A stretch of 35,957 bases of DNA from Crocinitomicaceae bacterium (GTDB lineage: Bacteria > Bacteroidota > Bacteroidia > Flavobacteriales_D > Crocinitomicaceae): positions 1 to 35,957 of the forward strand of contig JAURGK010000024.1 of NCBI GenBank assembly GCA_030833845.1, in the 5' to 3' direction. The notes under the pieces are model-generated. The model saw only the letters and a list, made by a program, of their open reading frames with translations, was not told where the DNA came from and did not search any database. Each line of letters begins with the position of its first letter. Position 1 is the first letter of the stretch. Of the stretch, positions 7,845-16,134 are shown one piece after another. The position numbers were made by a program, and so were the translations under genes.

Positions 7845-8938
7845 TGCAGCACCCTCTGTGGGAATGGAATTTCCACATTGTATGTCCTGAACAGGCGATC
7901 TATTTCAAGTCGAATTTCAGACTTGTAATTATTGATATCCCAGCTCTGATCTGCCCAAAAAATAAGTTCCAATAAAAGTCCAGAATCACCAAAATCAGAC
8001 AAGCGCATCACTACTGGTTCGCTCTTCTTCACCTTTGGGTGTGCCAAGGCCGCTTGTTTGAGCAATCGCTCTATGAGTATTAAGTCAGAACCATAGGCCA
8101 CCGTAAGCACAATGGAAAAGCGCGTTAGCTCAGAACCATGACTCCAATTCTCAATAAGTTGTTGGGTAAGATGGGTATTAGGAATGATCAATACATTGCC
8201 TTCTCGGGTTTGAATTTGCGTTGTCCTGACATTGATTTTTACAATCTTGGCAACCATTACGCCAGTTCCCTTGTTATTTGATTTATCGGCAAGTTCCACA
8301 ATATCGCCAACACGCAAGTTGCCTTCGAAGAGCAATACAATTCCGGCTATCATGTCCTTGAATACATCTTGCAATCCTAGGCCCAATCCAACTAAAAGTC
8401 CGACAGAACTTGTAAGCAAAATCATTAAATCAATGCCCAATAACCTAAAGCACAATAATACAGAAGTGACGTAAATGACGTATTTTGCCAGCTGGTTATA
8501 TACGAATTCCGTACCGGCATCAAAATCGGATTTTCCTTTAAATCTTCTTGCAAAATAAAGCCGCGTAAGATTCGTCGCAATTTTAGCTCCAAAAAACACT
8601 GAGATGACAATGAGAATATCGGCAAAGTCAATCTGAAGCGAGTCGAGTTCTAGTAATTTAAATTGTAAAAAATCTTTAAAAGTAACAAGGCCATTGTTAT
8701 ATCGCAGGCTCAGAACAGCTACATAAATAGCCAATAAGTAAACGCTTTGACTCACTAGGCGCAATCTTGCGAGTTGTTTTGCCTCTAATTGTAAATTCAC
8801 ACTGCGCACATATACTTTCAATGCTCTATGCACCAAACGTCTTAGAATGACTGCAATTAGAAAAATTAAGATTAGAAATATAAGATTCCAAAAGCAAATT
8901 TTGTAGGGACCTATATAAAACAAAGTAGTTGACAGCAT
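7820..8938 (-). CDS. MscS-family mechanosensitive ion channel
   Basis: Inner-membrane channel of the small-conductance mechanosensitive family, which releases solutes upon hypo-osmotic shock. It has 372 residues with about five hydrophobic segments (roughly 16-33, 62-80, 105-122, 150-170 and 172-190). The last carries the glycine-rich pore helix [14 protein letters not shown], directly followed by the MscS beta-domain signature [17 protein letters not shown]. The cytosolic part continues with [18 protein letters not shown] and an alpha/beta C-terminal domain. Compared with E. coli MscS (286 residues) it has two extra N-terminal helices, as in many Bacteroidota homologues. It starts one base after the dnaG stop and is likely the last gene of that cluster; its 3' end overlaps convergent pdxJ. 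Confidence 0.92.
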   Translation of the reverse strand: MLSTTLFYIGPYKICFWNLIFLILIFLIAVILRRLVHRALKVYVRSVNLQLEAKQLARLRLVSQSVYLLAIYVAVLSLRYNNGLVTFKDFLQFKLLELDSLQIDFADILIVISVFFGAKIATNLTRLYFARRFKGKSDFDAGTEFVYNQLAKYVIYVTSVLLCFRLLGIDLMILLTSSVGLLVGLGLGLQDVFKDMIAGIVLLFEGNLRVGDIVELADKSNNKGTGVMVAKIVKINVRTTQIQTREGNVLIIPNTHLTQQLIENWSHGSELTRFSIVLTVAYGSDLILIERLLKQAALAHPKVKKSEPVVMRLSDFGDSGLLLELIFWADQSWDINNYKSEIRLEIDRLFRTYNVEIPFPQRVLHQAPSRNS

Positions 8939-8939
8939 A

Positions 8940-10895
8940 TTAACGTATGAGGGTAATGCCGATTTGCTCGGACAACAGCATTTTTACTTTTTCCAAACTA
9001 ACCAATTCCGAAAGGGCGAGTAAAAGATCTTCTTCACCAAGCTTTTGCTGCTCGATTTCAGTACGAATTTTTGAGATTTGCTCTTCGACAAAGGCCAATT
9101 TAAATCTGTATATAATTTGCACAATCGTCTGGTAAAGATCGTCGGCTTCTGATTTAGTTTGAATTTTATATTTGGTAATCCAATTATGACTTAGTTCTTG
9201 ATCATTAGCCTCGATATCTGCAACGAATGCAACGATTTCTTGGTTGGTATGTCTTAGAAAATAGGTGGCCTCGTATAGCGTGTTTTCTTCTTTAAGACCG
9301 TTTGAAAAAATCTGATAAATTTCTCGATAAAGCGGATTGGATAACTCAAGTTGATCTTTATCCAATTCTTCTACGATCAGTTCAATGACACTCAATTCTT
9401 GTTGGGACTGACCCGCTTCTTGAAAAATAATATTTCTAGTACCGTATTTGATCAAAACCCTAATGAGTTCCGCTTCATATATTTCTGTTGCATGTTGAGC
9501 TGAACTCGCCAGATGGGGTTGAATTCTTTCAACTTTTGGAATATTGATGGGCGCAGCACCCGTCGATGGTAGGGTCTTAGTAAGATTTGATTTGCGCAAT
9601 TGAATCAATTCAGCCTGCACAATTTGCTGATCAATATCGAATTGTTGCGACAAGAGCTGGATATAAACCGAACGTGTAATTTGATCAGGGATCAAAGAAA
9701 CGGATTGAACGATATCTTTAATGAGTCCGGCGCGCAAAATTGGATCATTAGCTCCTTCGGCAAGTAAGACTCCCGCTTTGAATGAAATAAAATCCTGTTT
9801 GTGTGCGGCAATATAACTGGTTAATTCGGCCAAAGACCGAGATTTTGAGAAAGAATCTGGATCTTCGCCGTCAGGAAACAAAACTACCTTCACATTGAGA
9901 CCTTCTTCTAAAATGAGATCAATGCCTCGGAAACTCGCTTTGATACCTGCAGCATCACCGTCGTAGAGTATAGTGAGGTTTTTGGTGTAGCGACTTACCA
10001 ATTTTACCTGTTCCTTGGTGAGTGAGGTGCCCGAGGAGGATACCACATTTTGGATACCCGCCTGATGCATGCTGATCACATCCGTGTAACCTTCACACAA
10101 CAAACATTCATCATATTTGACGATATCGCCCTTCGCAAAATAAAGCCCATAGAGAATTTCACTTTTGTTGTAAATGATACTCTCTGGAGAATTAAAATAC
10201 TTAGCAACTTTTTTATCATTGAGTAGTGTACGTCCTCCAAAACCAAGTACCCTTCCCGATACGCTATGAATAGGAAAGATTACACGGCCCTTGAAAAAAT
10301 CAAAATACCGATCTTCCTTGGTTTTGGTGAGCCCAACGTTCTCTAAATAAGCCTTGTTGTATCCTTTTTCTAAAGCAAGATCTGAAAAAGCAGCGCCAGT
10401 ATTGAGACAATAACCTAATTGGAATTTTTCTATAGTTGCTTGAGAAAAGCCCCGTTCTTGAAAATAGGACAGGCCAATGGCTTTGCCCTCTGCAGACTCT
10501 AGGAGCATTTCTGTAAAAGTGTTTTTTGCAAACTCATTGATGATCAAATAACTCTCTCGCTCATTGAGTTCGGCAAGTTCTTCGGCGGTAGCCTCTCTTT
10601 CCTTAGGTACCTCAATATTGTAGCGAGTGGCTAACCACCTGAGCGCCTCTGGGTAAGAAAAATGCTCTTTTTCCATCAGAAAACTCGCCACGTTTCCTCC
10701 TTTTCCTGTAGAGAAACACTTGAAAATTTGTTTGGCTGGCGACACCACAAATGAAGGGGTCTTTTCATCGGTAAAAGGGCTAAGGCCTTTGAGATTGGAT
10801 CCTGCACGTTTGAGCTGCACAAATTCTCCAATTACCTCCTCTATTCGAGCTGTCTGAAGTATTTGATCAACGATATGTGGAGGGATTTTACTCAT
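8940..10895 (-). CDS. dnaG: DNA primase DnaG with degenerate zinc-binding domain
   Basis: Makes RNA primers for replication. The N-terminal zinc-ribbon fold is recognisable (GLSPFTDEKTPSF, KGGNVASFLM), but the usual Cys-x2-His / Cys-x2-Cys ligands read S39, T42, C60 and T63, so only one cysteine is left. The catalytic core (about 130-345) includes the TOPRIM domain with EGYTDVISMHQAG and the acidic YDGDAAG motif, and the RNA polymerase domain motif GRVIFPIHSVSGRVLGFGGR. The remaining C-terminal part (about 420-651) is helical and probably binds the DnaB helicase. Total length 651 residues, within the range for Bacteroidota. Its start overlaps the upstream lipoprotein gene by eight bases. I recall similar ligand loss in other Flavobacteriia, so this is probably a functional lineage variant, not a broken gene. 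Confidence 0.96.
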   Translation of the reverse strand: MSKIPPHIVDQILQTARIEEVIGEFVQLKRAGSNLKGLSPFTDEKTPSFVVSPAKQIFKCFSTGKGGNVASFLMEKEHFSYPEALRWLATRYNIEVPKEREATAEELAELNERESYLIINEFAKNTFTEMLLESAEGKAIGLSYFQERGFSQATIEKFQLGYCLNTGAAFSDLALEKGYNKAYLENVGLTKTKEDRYFDFFKGRVIFPIHSVSGRVLGFGGRTLLNDKKVAKYFNSPESIIYNKSEILYGLYFAKGDIVKYDECLLCEGYTDVISMHQAGIQNVVSSSGTSLTKEQVKLVSRYTKNLTILYDGDAAGIKASFRGIDLILEEGLNVKVVLFPDGEDPDSFSKSRSLAELTSYIAAHKQDFISFKAGVLLAEGANDPILRAGLIKDIVQSVSLIPDQITRSVYIQLLSQQFDIDQQIVQAELIQLRKSNLTKTLPSTGAAPINIPKVERIQPHLASSAQHATEIYEAELIRVLIKYGTRNIIFQEAGQSQQELSVIELIVEELDKDQLELSNPLYREIYQIFSNGLKEENTLYEATYFLRHTNQEIVAFVADIEANDQELSHNWITKYKIQTKSEADDLYQTIVQIIYRFKLAFVEEQISKIRTEIEQQKLGEEDLLLALSELVSLEKVKMLLSEQIGITLIR

Positions 10896-11304
10896 CTTTT
10901 AATCCTTCATCGAATTGCTTTATAGTTTTATGACCTTTTTGATCGTAAGTTACCCATTCGCCTACCATTTGATCATTGCGATATTGACCATAATAATGAA
11001 TTTTACCATTTGGGTATTTAACCATACAATGGCCATTTTTTTTTCCGTCTGTGTAAAAACTAAAAGACAAAAGATTACCACTTTGACTATAGAAATTCCA
11101 TTTGCCCTCGCGATTTCCTTTTGAATTCAACTCGCCCTCATACTTGATCTGTTTTTTTTCAGGATACCATTCGGTGTAGTGTCCGTCTTTGATTTCAACT
11201 AAATCTTGGCGTGAAATTTCTTTTTTTACTTTTGCTTTGGGCTCAGTGGAGCAAGACGCCCCAATGAGACCAAGAATTAAAATTATTGATACTGCTGTTT
11301 TCAT
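10888..11304 (-). CDS. Lipoprotein with MORN/YwqK-type repeats
   Basis: A 138-residue protein with a lipoprotein signal peptide: a hydrophobic run followed by IGASC, making C18 the predicted lipidated residue. After a charged linker rich in lysine, the body (about 40-138) consists of three to four short repeats of the MORN/YwqK kind (HYTEWYPEKKQIKYEGEL, REGKWNFYSQSGNLLSF, KNGHCMVKYPNGKIHYYG, MVGEWVTYDQKGH), each a beta-hairpin with alternating aromatics. Such repeats are common in Bacteroidota and are sometimes annotated as 'toxin-antitoxin system YwqK family antitoxin'; there is no toxin partner here, so I do not endorse that label. The product is probably anchored in the envelope. The gene sits between the prenyl synthase (four-base gap) and dnaG (eight-base overlap), so it is co-transcribed with them. 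Function unknown. Confidence 0.86.
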   Translation of the reverse strand: MKTAVSIILILGLIGASCSTEPKAKVKKEISRQDLVEIKDGHYTEWYPEKKQIKYEGELNSKGNREGKWNFYSQSGNLLSFSFYTDGKKNGHCMVKYPNGKIHYYGQYRNDQMVGEWVTYDQKGHKTIKQFDEGLKDE

Positions 11305-11308
11305 CGAT

Positions 11309-12280
11309 TTATTTTTCTCGGTTCATGGTATAGGTAACCAAACCTTTTAACGAATCTTTTGCTTGACAAGCGGGGTATTTTTCCAAAATACCCAGCGCTT
11401 CTTCGGCAAGGGCTTCCATGCGCTGCTGTGCATATTGAACCCCTCCTGAAGACCACACTAACTCAATTGCACGTTGAACTTTAGCACTCACATCATATTC
11501 ATTTTTGATGATGTAGCGCAATTCTTTCTGTATAGTGGGGCTCGCGTTTTGAAGTGCATAAATGAGCGGCAAAGTCAGTTTTTGTTCGCGGATATCAATA
11601 CCTGTAGGCTTTCCAATATGCGCACCTGTTCCATAGTCAAAAATATCATCTTTGATTTGAAAAGCCAAGCCAATTAGCTCACCAAATTTGCGCATAGTTG
11701 GGCACTCATCTAGTGCGCCAACACTCAATGCGCCAGCCTCACAACAGGTGGCAATCAAGGAGGCTGTCTTTTTTCGAATCACTTCATAATATATCTCTTC
11801 GGTAATATCGAGATGACGTGCTTTTTCTATCTGAAGTAACTCTCCTTCTGACATTTCTTGTACAGCCCGCGCGACAATTTGAAGCAAATCTAAGTTGCGT
11901 TTTTCAATGGAGAGCAGCAAAATGCGAGAAAGCATGTAGTCACCAACCAAAACTGCAATCTTGTTTTTCCAAAGCGCATTGACTGAAAAAAAACCCCGTC
12001 GTTCAGCAGCGTCATCTACAACATCGTCATGAACAAGCGTTGCGGTGTGCAGCAATTCAACTAGGGTAGTTGCATCGAAAGTTATGGAATTAATTTGGCC
12101 AAGCATTTTAGCTGTCAAGAAGACAAACATGGGCCTCATTTGCTTGCCCTTTCTCTTGACTATGTAACTAGTTACTTTATCGAGTAATGCAACATCGGCA
12201 TGCATGGCATTTTGAAAATGGATTTCAAAATCAATCAATTCTTGTTGAATTGGAGCGGTAATATCATCTAGACGCTGCAT
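11309..12280 (-). CDS. Polyprenyl diphosphate synthase (trans-isoprenyl)
   Basis: Extends allylic diphosphates with isopentenyl diphosphate to a long all-trans chain, probably the side chain of menaquinone. It shows both aspartate-rich motifs: DDVVD (D85, D86, D89) with the following RRG, and the second motif KDDIFD (D211, D212, D215). The N-terminal GKQMRP and the KTASLIATCCEAGA segment are also typical. In front of the first motif there are small/medium residues (LLHTATLVH), consistent with a long-chain rather than a farnesyl product, but chain length cannot be read reliably. Length is 323 residues, as expected for octaprenyl/heptaprenyl-type enzymes. A TATATTTG sequence on the minus strand (12292-12285) fits the -7 consensus but lies only four bases upstream of the ATG and lacks a -33 partner. 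Confidence 0.93.
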   Translation of the reverse strand: MQRLDDITAPIQQELIDFEIHFQNAMHADVALLDKVTSYIVKRKGKQMRPMFVFLTAKMLGQINSITFDATTLVELLHTATLVHDDVVDDAAERRGFFSVNALWKNKIAVLVGDYMLSRILLLSIEKRNLDLLQIVARAVQEMSEGELLQIEKARHLDITEEIYYEVIRKKTASLIATCCEAGALSVGALDECPTMRKFGELIGLAFQIKDDIFDYGTGAHIGKPTGIDIREQKLTLPLIYALQNASPTIQKELRYIIKNEYDVSAKVQRAIELVWSSGGVQYAQQRMEALAEEALGILEKYPACQAKDSLKGLVTYTMNREK

Positions 12281-12331
12281 TGAACAAATATACGAAAAGC
12301 CAGCACCTAAATTAAGTCAGCAACCTGAATC

Positions 12332-15148
12332 TTAGCGCGAAAGATGCATATTTCTCTCAGCATAGATTTTTGTAAAAAAAGGATCTTTTAAATCTTTAAT
12401 GAAACGAATGGCCTCACCAGTTGATTTCATTTCAGGACCCAACTCTTTTTTTACATCTGGGAATTTCTCATAAGAGAAAACTGGAATTTTTATAGCATAA
12501 CCCTCTTTGCGCGGTTGGAAATTAAAGTCCGTTACTTTATTGTGCCCGAGCATTACCTTGGTGGCATAATTCACATAAGGCTCATCATAAGCCTTGGCAA
12601 TGAACGGTACAGTTCGAGAGGCACGTGGATTGGCTTCTATGACATATACTTTATCATCTTTGATGGCAAATTGAATGTTGAGTAGTCCAACAGTTCTCAA
12701 TTCTACGGCAATTTTACGCGTAATGTCTTCGATTTGAGTCATTACAAAATCTCCGAGGTTGTAGGGAGGTAAGACGGCAAAAGAATCGCCCGAATGAATG
12801 CCGGCTGGCTCAATGTGTTGCATGATCCCAATGATGTAGACATTTTCACCATCGCAAATGGCGTCTGCTTCAGCTTCAATTGCCCCGCCGAGAAAATGAT
12901 CAAGCAAAATTTGATTGTTGCCCATCTCATTGAGGATATCGACAACGTGGTGTTCAAGTTCTTCTTTATTGATGACGATTTTCATTTTTTGACCTCCCAA
13001 CACATATGAAGGGCGCACCAATAGTGGGAAACCAAGTTCTTCGGAGAGCTCAATGGCTTGTTCTGCGCTTTCTACCACCCCATATTTAGGAAATGGTACA
13101 TTATTTTTCTCTAAAAGTTGAGAAAATCGCCCACGATCTTCCGCCAAATCTAGGGCTTCATAGGAAGTACCAAGAATTGGAATTCCGTAGCGCTGTAATT
13201 TTTCTGCCAACTTGAGTGCCGTCTGACCTCCAAGCTGCACAATCACACCCACAGGTTTTTCGTGTTCTATGATATCGTAAATGTGTTCCCAAAAAACTGG
13301 TTCAAAGTAAAGCTTGTCGGCAGTATCGAAGTCGGTGGAGACCGTTTCAGGATTGCAATTGATCATGATAGTTTCGTAGCCACATTCCTTTGCAGCCAAG
13401 ACGCCATGTACACATGAATAATCAAATTCTATACCCTGACCAATTCGATTTGGGCCCGAACCCAATACCACTACTTTTGGACGGTCACTTACAATACTTT
13501 CATTTTCGTATTCAAAGGTTGAGTAGTAGTATGGTGTTTGTGCTTCAAATTCAGCAGCACAAGTATCCACTAGTTTGTATACCCGCTTGATACCTAAGTT
13601 TTTACGCTTTTGTGAAACTTCAGATTCCATACAGCGCAAAAGATGTGCAATTTGCCTGTCTGCATATCCCTTTTGTTTGGCCTCGAACAATAATTCTTCC
13701 GGAAGAGATTCGAGATGGAATTTCTCGATTTTGCGCTCCAATTTGATCAATTCCTCAATTTGTTTGAGGAACCAGATATCGATTTTGGTTTTTTCGACAA
13801 TCGTTTTGAATGGAATTCCCAATTTGATGGCATCGTAAATGTGGAATAAACGGTTCCAACTCGCAAATTCAAGTGAATGAAGGATTTCGTTTTGGTTGGT
13901 GAGTTCTTTTCCATCTGCACCCAAGCCATTTCGATTGATTTCCAATGACTGACAAGCTTTTTGCAGGGCCTCTTGGAAACTTCTTCCTATGCCCATCACC
14001 TCGCCCACTGATTTCATTTGTAATCCTAATTGGCGGTTGGTTCCAGGAAATTTATTGAAGTTCCAACGAGGTATCTTGACTATGACATAATCAAGTGTAG
14101 GCTCAAATAGTGCTGAAGTAGTTTTGGTGATTTGGTTATCTAACTCGTTGAGATGATAACCAATAGCCAGTTTAGAAGCAATTTTAGCGATCGGATAACC
14201 AGTTGCCTTAGAGGCAAGCGCTGAGGATCTCGATACACGTGGATTGATTTCAATGGCGATAATGTCTTCTTTGTCGTCGGGAGAAACTGCAAATTGCACA
14301 TTACAACCACCTGCAAAATTTCCGATAGAGCGCATCATATTGATCGCCATATCGCGCATTTTTTGAAATGTAGTATCTGAAAGAGTCATTGCGGGGGCCA
14401 CGGTGATAGAATCTCCAGTATGGATCCCCATCGGGTCAAAGTTCTCTATAGAACAAATGATGACAACATTGTCGTTGGAATCTCTCAAAAGCTCCAATTC
14501 GTATTCCTTCCATCCGAGCAAAGCCTTATCAATCATTACTTCGTGAATTGGGGAAAGCTGTAGGCCGCGCTCTAGTAAGTTGTCAAATTCTTTTGGTTCG
14601 TGCAAGATACTCGCACCTGAACCGCCGAGGGTATAGGAAGGTCGGATACAAAGCGGAAAACCAAATTCTTGGGCAATTTCCTTGCCCTCTAGGAAGGATT
14701 TGGCTGTTTTTTGGGGCGCCATTGGCACTCCTATTTCATTCATTAGGTCTCGAAAGGCCTCGCGATTTTCAGTAATTTCAATGGCATTGATATCCACGCC
14801 AATGATGCGCACACCGTGTTGTTCCCAAATGCCCATTTCATCACACTGGATACAAAGATTGAGCGCCGTTTGCCCACCCATGGTTGGCAGCACTGCATCG
14901 ATTTGATGCGCTTTAAGTATATTCACAATACTCTCTGGTTCTAGCGGCTGCAAATAGACATTGTCAGCAACAACTTTGTCTGTCATGATCGTAGCAGGAT
15001 TGGAATTGATAAGTGTTACTTCTATTCCTTCCTCTCTGAGTGAACGAGCTGCTTGTGATCCAGAGTAGTCAAATTCACAGGCTTGACCAATAACAATAGG
15101 GCCACTACCAATAATTAAAACGGATTTGATCGATTGATCTTTAGGCAT
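12332..15148 (-). CDS. carB: Carbamoyl-phosphate synthase large subunit lacking the MGS-like allosteric domain
   Basis: Makes carbamoyl phosphate from bicarbonate, ammonia (from CarA) and two ATP, for pyrimidine and arginine synthesis. It has the duplicated layout: first ATP-grasp/carboxyphosphate half (about 1-400; SGPIVIGQACEFDYSGSQA, NSNPATIMTD), oligomerisation segment (about 400-550) and second carbamoyl-phosphate half (about 555-930; GPNRIGQGIEFDYSCVHG, VNCNPETVSTD-like stretch). It ends at residue 938, shortly after GPEMKSTGEAIRF. The E. coli enzyme continues about 135 residues further with a methylglyoxal-synthase-like domain that binds UMP and ornithine. That domain is not hidden by a frameshift, because only 51 bases separate the stop from the next gene. 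carA is not in the window. I see a TAAATTTG -7-like sequence on minus at 15210-15203 but no convincing -33. Confidence 0.97.
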   Translation of the reverse strand: MPKDQSIKSVLIIGSGPIVIGQACEFDYSGSQAARSLREEGIEVTLINSNPATIMTDKVVADNVYLQPLEPESIVNILKAHQIDAVLPTMGGQTALNLCIQCDEMGIWEQHGVRIIGVDINAIEITENREAFRDLMNEIGVPMAPQKTAKSFLEGKEIAQEFGFPLCIRPSYTLGGSGASILHEPKEFDNLLERGLQLSPIHEVMIDKALLGWKEYELELLRDSNDNVVIICSIENFDPMGIHTGDSITVAPAMTLSDTTFQKMRDMAINMMRSIGNFAGGCNVQFAVSPDDKEDIIAIEINPRVSRSSALASKATGYPIAKIASKLAIGYHLNELDNQITKTTSALFEPTLDYVIVKIPRWNFNKFPGTNRQLGLQMKSVGEVMGIGRSFQEALQKACQSLEINRNGLGADGKELTNQNEILHSLEFASWNRLFHIYDAIKLGIPFKTIVEKTKIDIWFLKQIEELIKLERKIEKFHLESLPEELLFEAKQKGYADRQIAHLLRCMESEVSQKRKNLGIKRVYKLVDTCAAEFEAQTPYYYSTFEYENESIVSDRPKVVVLGSGPNRIGQGIEFDYSCVHGVLAAKECGYETIMINCNPETVSTDFDTADKLYFEPVFWEHIYDIIEHEKPVGVIVQLGGQTALKLAEKLQRYGIPILGTSYEALDLAEDRGRFSQLLEKNNVPFPKYGVVESAEQAIELSEELGFPLLVRPSYVLGGQKMKIVINKEELEHHVVDILNEMGNNQILLDHFLGGAIEAEADAICDGENVYIIGIMQHIEPAGIHSGDSFAVLPPYNLGDFVMTQIEDITRKIAVELRTVGLLNIQFAIKDDKVYVIEANPRASRTVPFIAKAYDEPYVNYATKVMLGHNKVTDFNFQPRKEGYAIKIPVFSYEKFPDVKKELGPEMKSTGEAIRFIKDLKDPFFTKIYAERNMHLSR

Positions 15149-15249
15149 AGGTGCTTCAATTTACAAGTTTCTTTGAGCGAAACCTTCGCTGCAAATTGAG
15201 TACAAATTTAATTCAAATTTGGCCGATAGCCATAAGTTTTTGGAGATTG

Positions 15250-15283
15250 TTTATAAACAAAAATCTAGCTATTGTTAATAGCT
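15250..15283 (-). terminator. AT-rich intrinsic terminator after the alpha/beta hydrolase gene
   Basis: Directly downstream of the hydrolase stop, on the minus strand, a perfect 7-bp stem AGCTATT/AATAGCT with a 3-base loop (15267-15283) is followed by a T-rich tail (AGATTTTTGTTTA). The stem is AT-rich and thus weak. The position, three bases after the stop codon and ahead of carB, supports a terminator. The 14-bp perfect palindrome TTGTTTATAAACAA (15247-15260) overlaps the tail and might instead be a protein site. Confidence 0.5.
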
Positions 15284-15285
15284 GC

Positions 15286-16068
15286 CTATCTGTTTGAATA
15301 TTTTGAGATAAACTCGAGTGCTACAAAATTAAATGTCTCAGGTTGTTCGTAATTGACCACATGACCACAGGCCGGTACCACGTTGAGCTGTGATGCCTGG
15401 TCGTTTTTGATAAGAATGCGTACTGGATTCAAAAACATATGATCTTGCTCACCCATTACATATAATGTCGGGATAGTCTCGGGGAGTGAATTTATATTGG
15501 TCAAATAAGCGGTAAGCCGACCTGTTAATTTGAACCAACGTTGAAATTCCTTATCAACCACCTTTTTAGCCTCTTGAATAAATAAATTTCGAGATTCTTT
15601 GTGGTTTGCCCTTGGCATCATGATATTAGCCATTAATTTATAGAGGGTCATTTGAGGAAGAATCTTATAAAGCACACGACCCAGTCTTAAAATAAATCGA
15701 GAACGAATATTCAACTTAGTCACAGCTCCTGCAAACACCATACTCTTTACCAAATCTGGACGTTTTGCCCGCAGGGATTTAATAACGATTGATCCCAATG
15801 ATACACCGATAAAATGAGCGTTTTCGATGCCTTTTGATTCAATTAAATCAATGACATCCGAGGCAATCAATTCAAATGAGTATTTTCGATTTTCTCCTAA
15901 GAAATTTTGACTTTTGCCATGCCCGCGCAAATCTAAAACCAATACATTGTGCCGCTCACAAAACGATTTGAGTTGCTTGTGCCAAATACTCGAGCTGCCA
16001 CCGGCACCATGCACAAAAACCACCCATTCGGTGGCCCCACGATTGATAAATGATTTTGAGTAAAGCAC
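15286..16068 (-). CDS. Alpha/beta hydrolase
   Basis: Serine hydrolase of the alpha/beta fold with a complete catalytic triad, numbered from the chosen start: nucleophile S91 in GVSLGS, acid D209 in GEQDHMF, and H236 in CGHVVNYEQPE. The oxyanion-hole motif HGAGGSSSIW is at residues 20-29. A cap region (about 120-190) is rich in basic and aliphatic residues and may face a lipid. The substrate cannot be told from sequence; esterase, lipase or menaquinone-pathway (MenH-like) roles are all possible. Start is uncertain: the frame is open to a GTG at 16089, but that lies inside the dnaK terminator stem and would add a run of phenylalanines. I prefer the GTG at 16068, which gives 260 residues and the N-terminus (LYSKSFINRG) usual for relatives. 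No ATG is available. Confidence 0.85.
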   Translation of the reverse strand: MLYSKSFINRGATEWVVFVHGAGGSSSIWHKQLKSFCERHNVLVLDLRGHGKSQNFLGENRKYSFELIASDVIDLIESKGIENAHFIGVSLGSIVIKSLRAKRPDLVKSMVFAGAVTKLNIRSRFILRLGRVLYKILPQMTLYKLMANIMMPRANHKESRNLFIQEAKKVVDKEFQRWFKLTGRLTAYLTNINSLPETIPTLYVMGEQDHMFLNPVRILIKNDQASQLNVVPACGHVVNYEQPETFNFVALEFISKYSNR

Positions 16069-16070
16069 GA

Positions 16071-16112
16071 ACAAAAATAAAAAAAACACCCATCAATTGA
16101 CAGGTGTTTTTT
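16071..16112 (-). terminator. Strong intrinsic terminator of dnaK
   Basis: Perfect 10-bp inverted repeat AAAAAACACC (16081-16090) and GGTGTTTTTT (16103-16112) with a 12-base loop, about 22 bases after the dnaK stop. On the minus strand the stem runs into a long T-rich tail (to about 16071). The hydrolase gene begins within a few bases of the tail, so its transcript must arise by read-through or from a start site very close to its first codon. Confidence 0.85.
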
Positions 16113-16134
16113 AATAGTTTGAAATGTATTGCTA

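Noticed and set aside
10888..11304. YwqK repeats suggesting a toxin-antitoxin pair
   Set aside because: The label comes from database naming; no toxin gene adjoins and the protein is a lipoprotein, which does not suit an antitoxin.
15247..15260. Perfect 14-bp palindrome TTGTTTATAAACAA downstream of the hydrolase
   Set aside because: Possible operator, but lies at the 3' end of one gene and overlaps its terminator tail; not enough to call a site.
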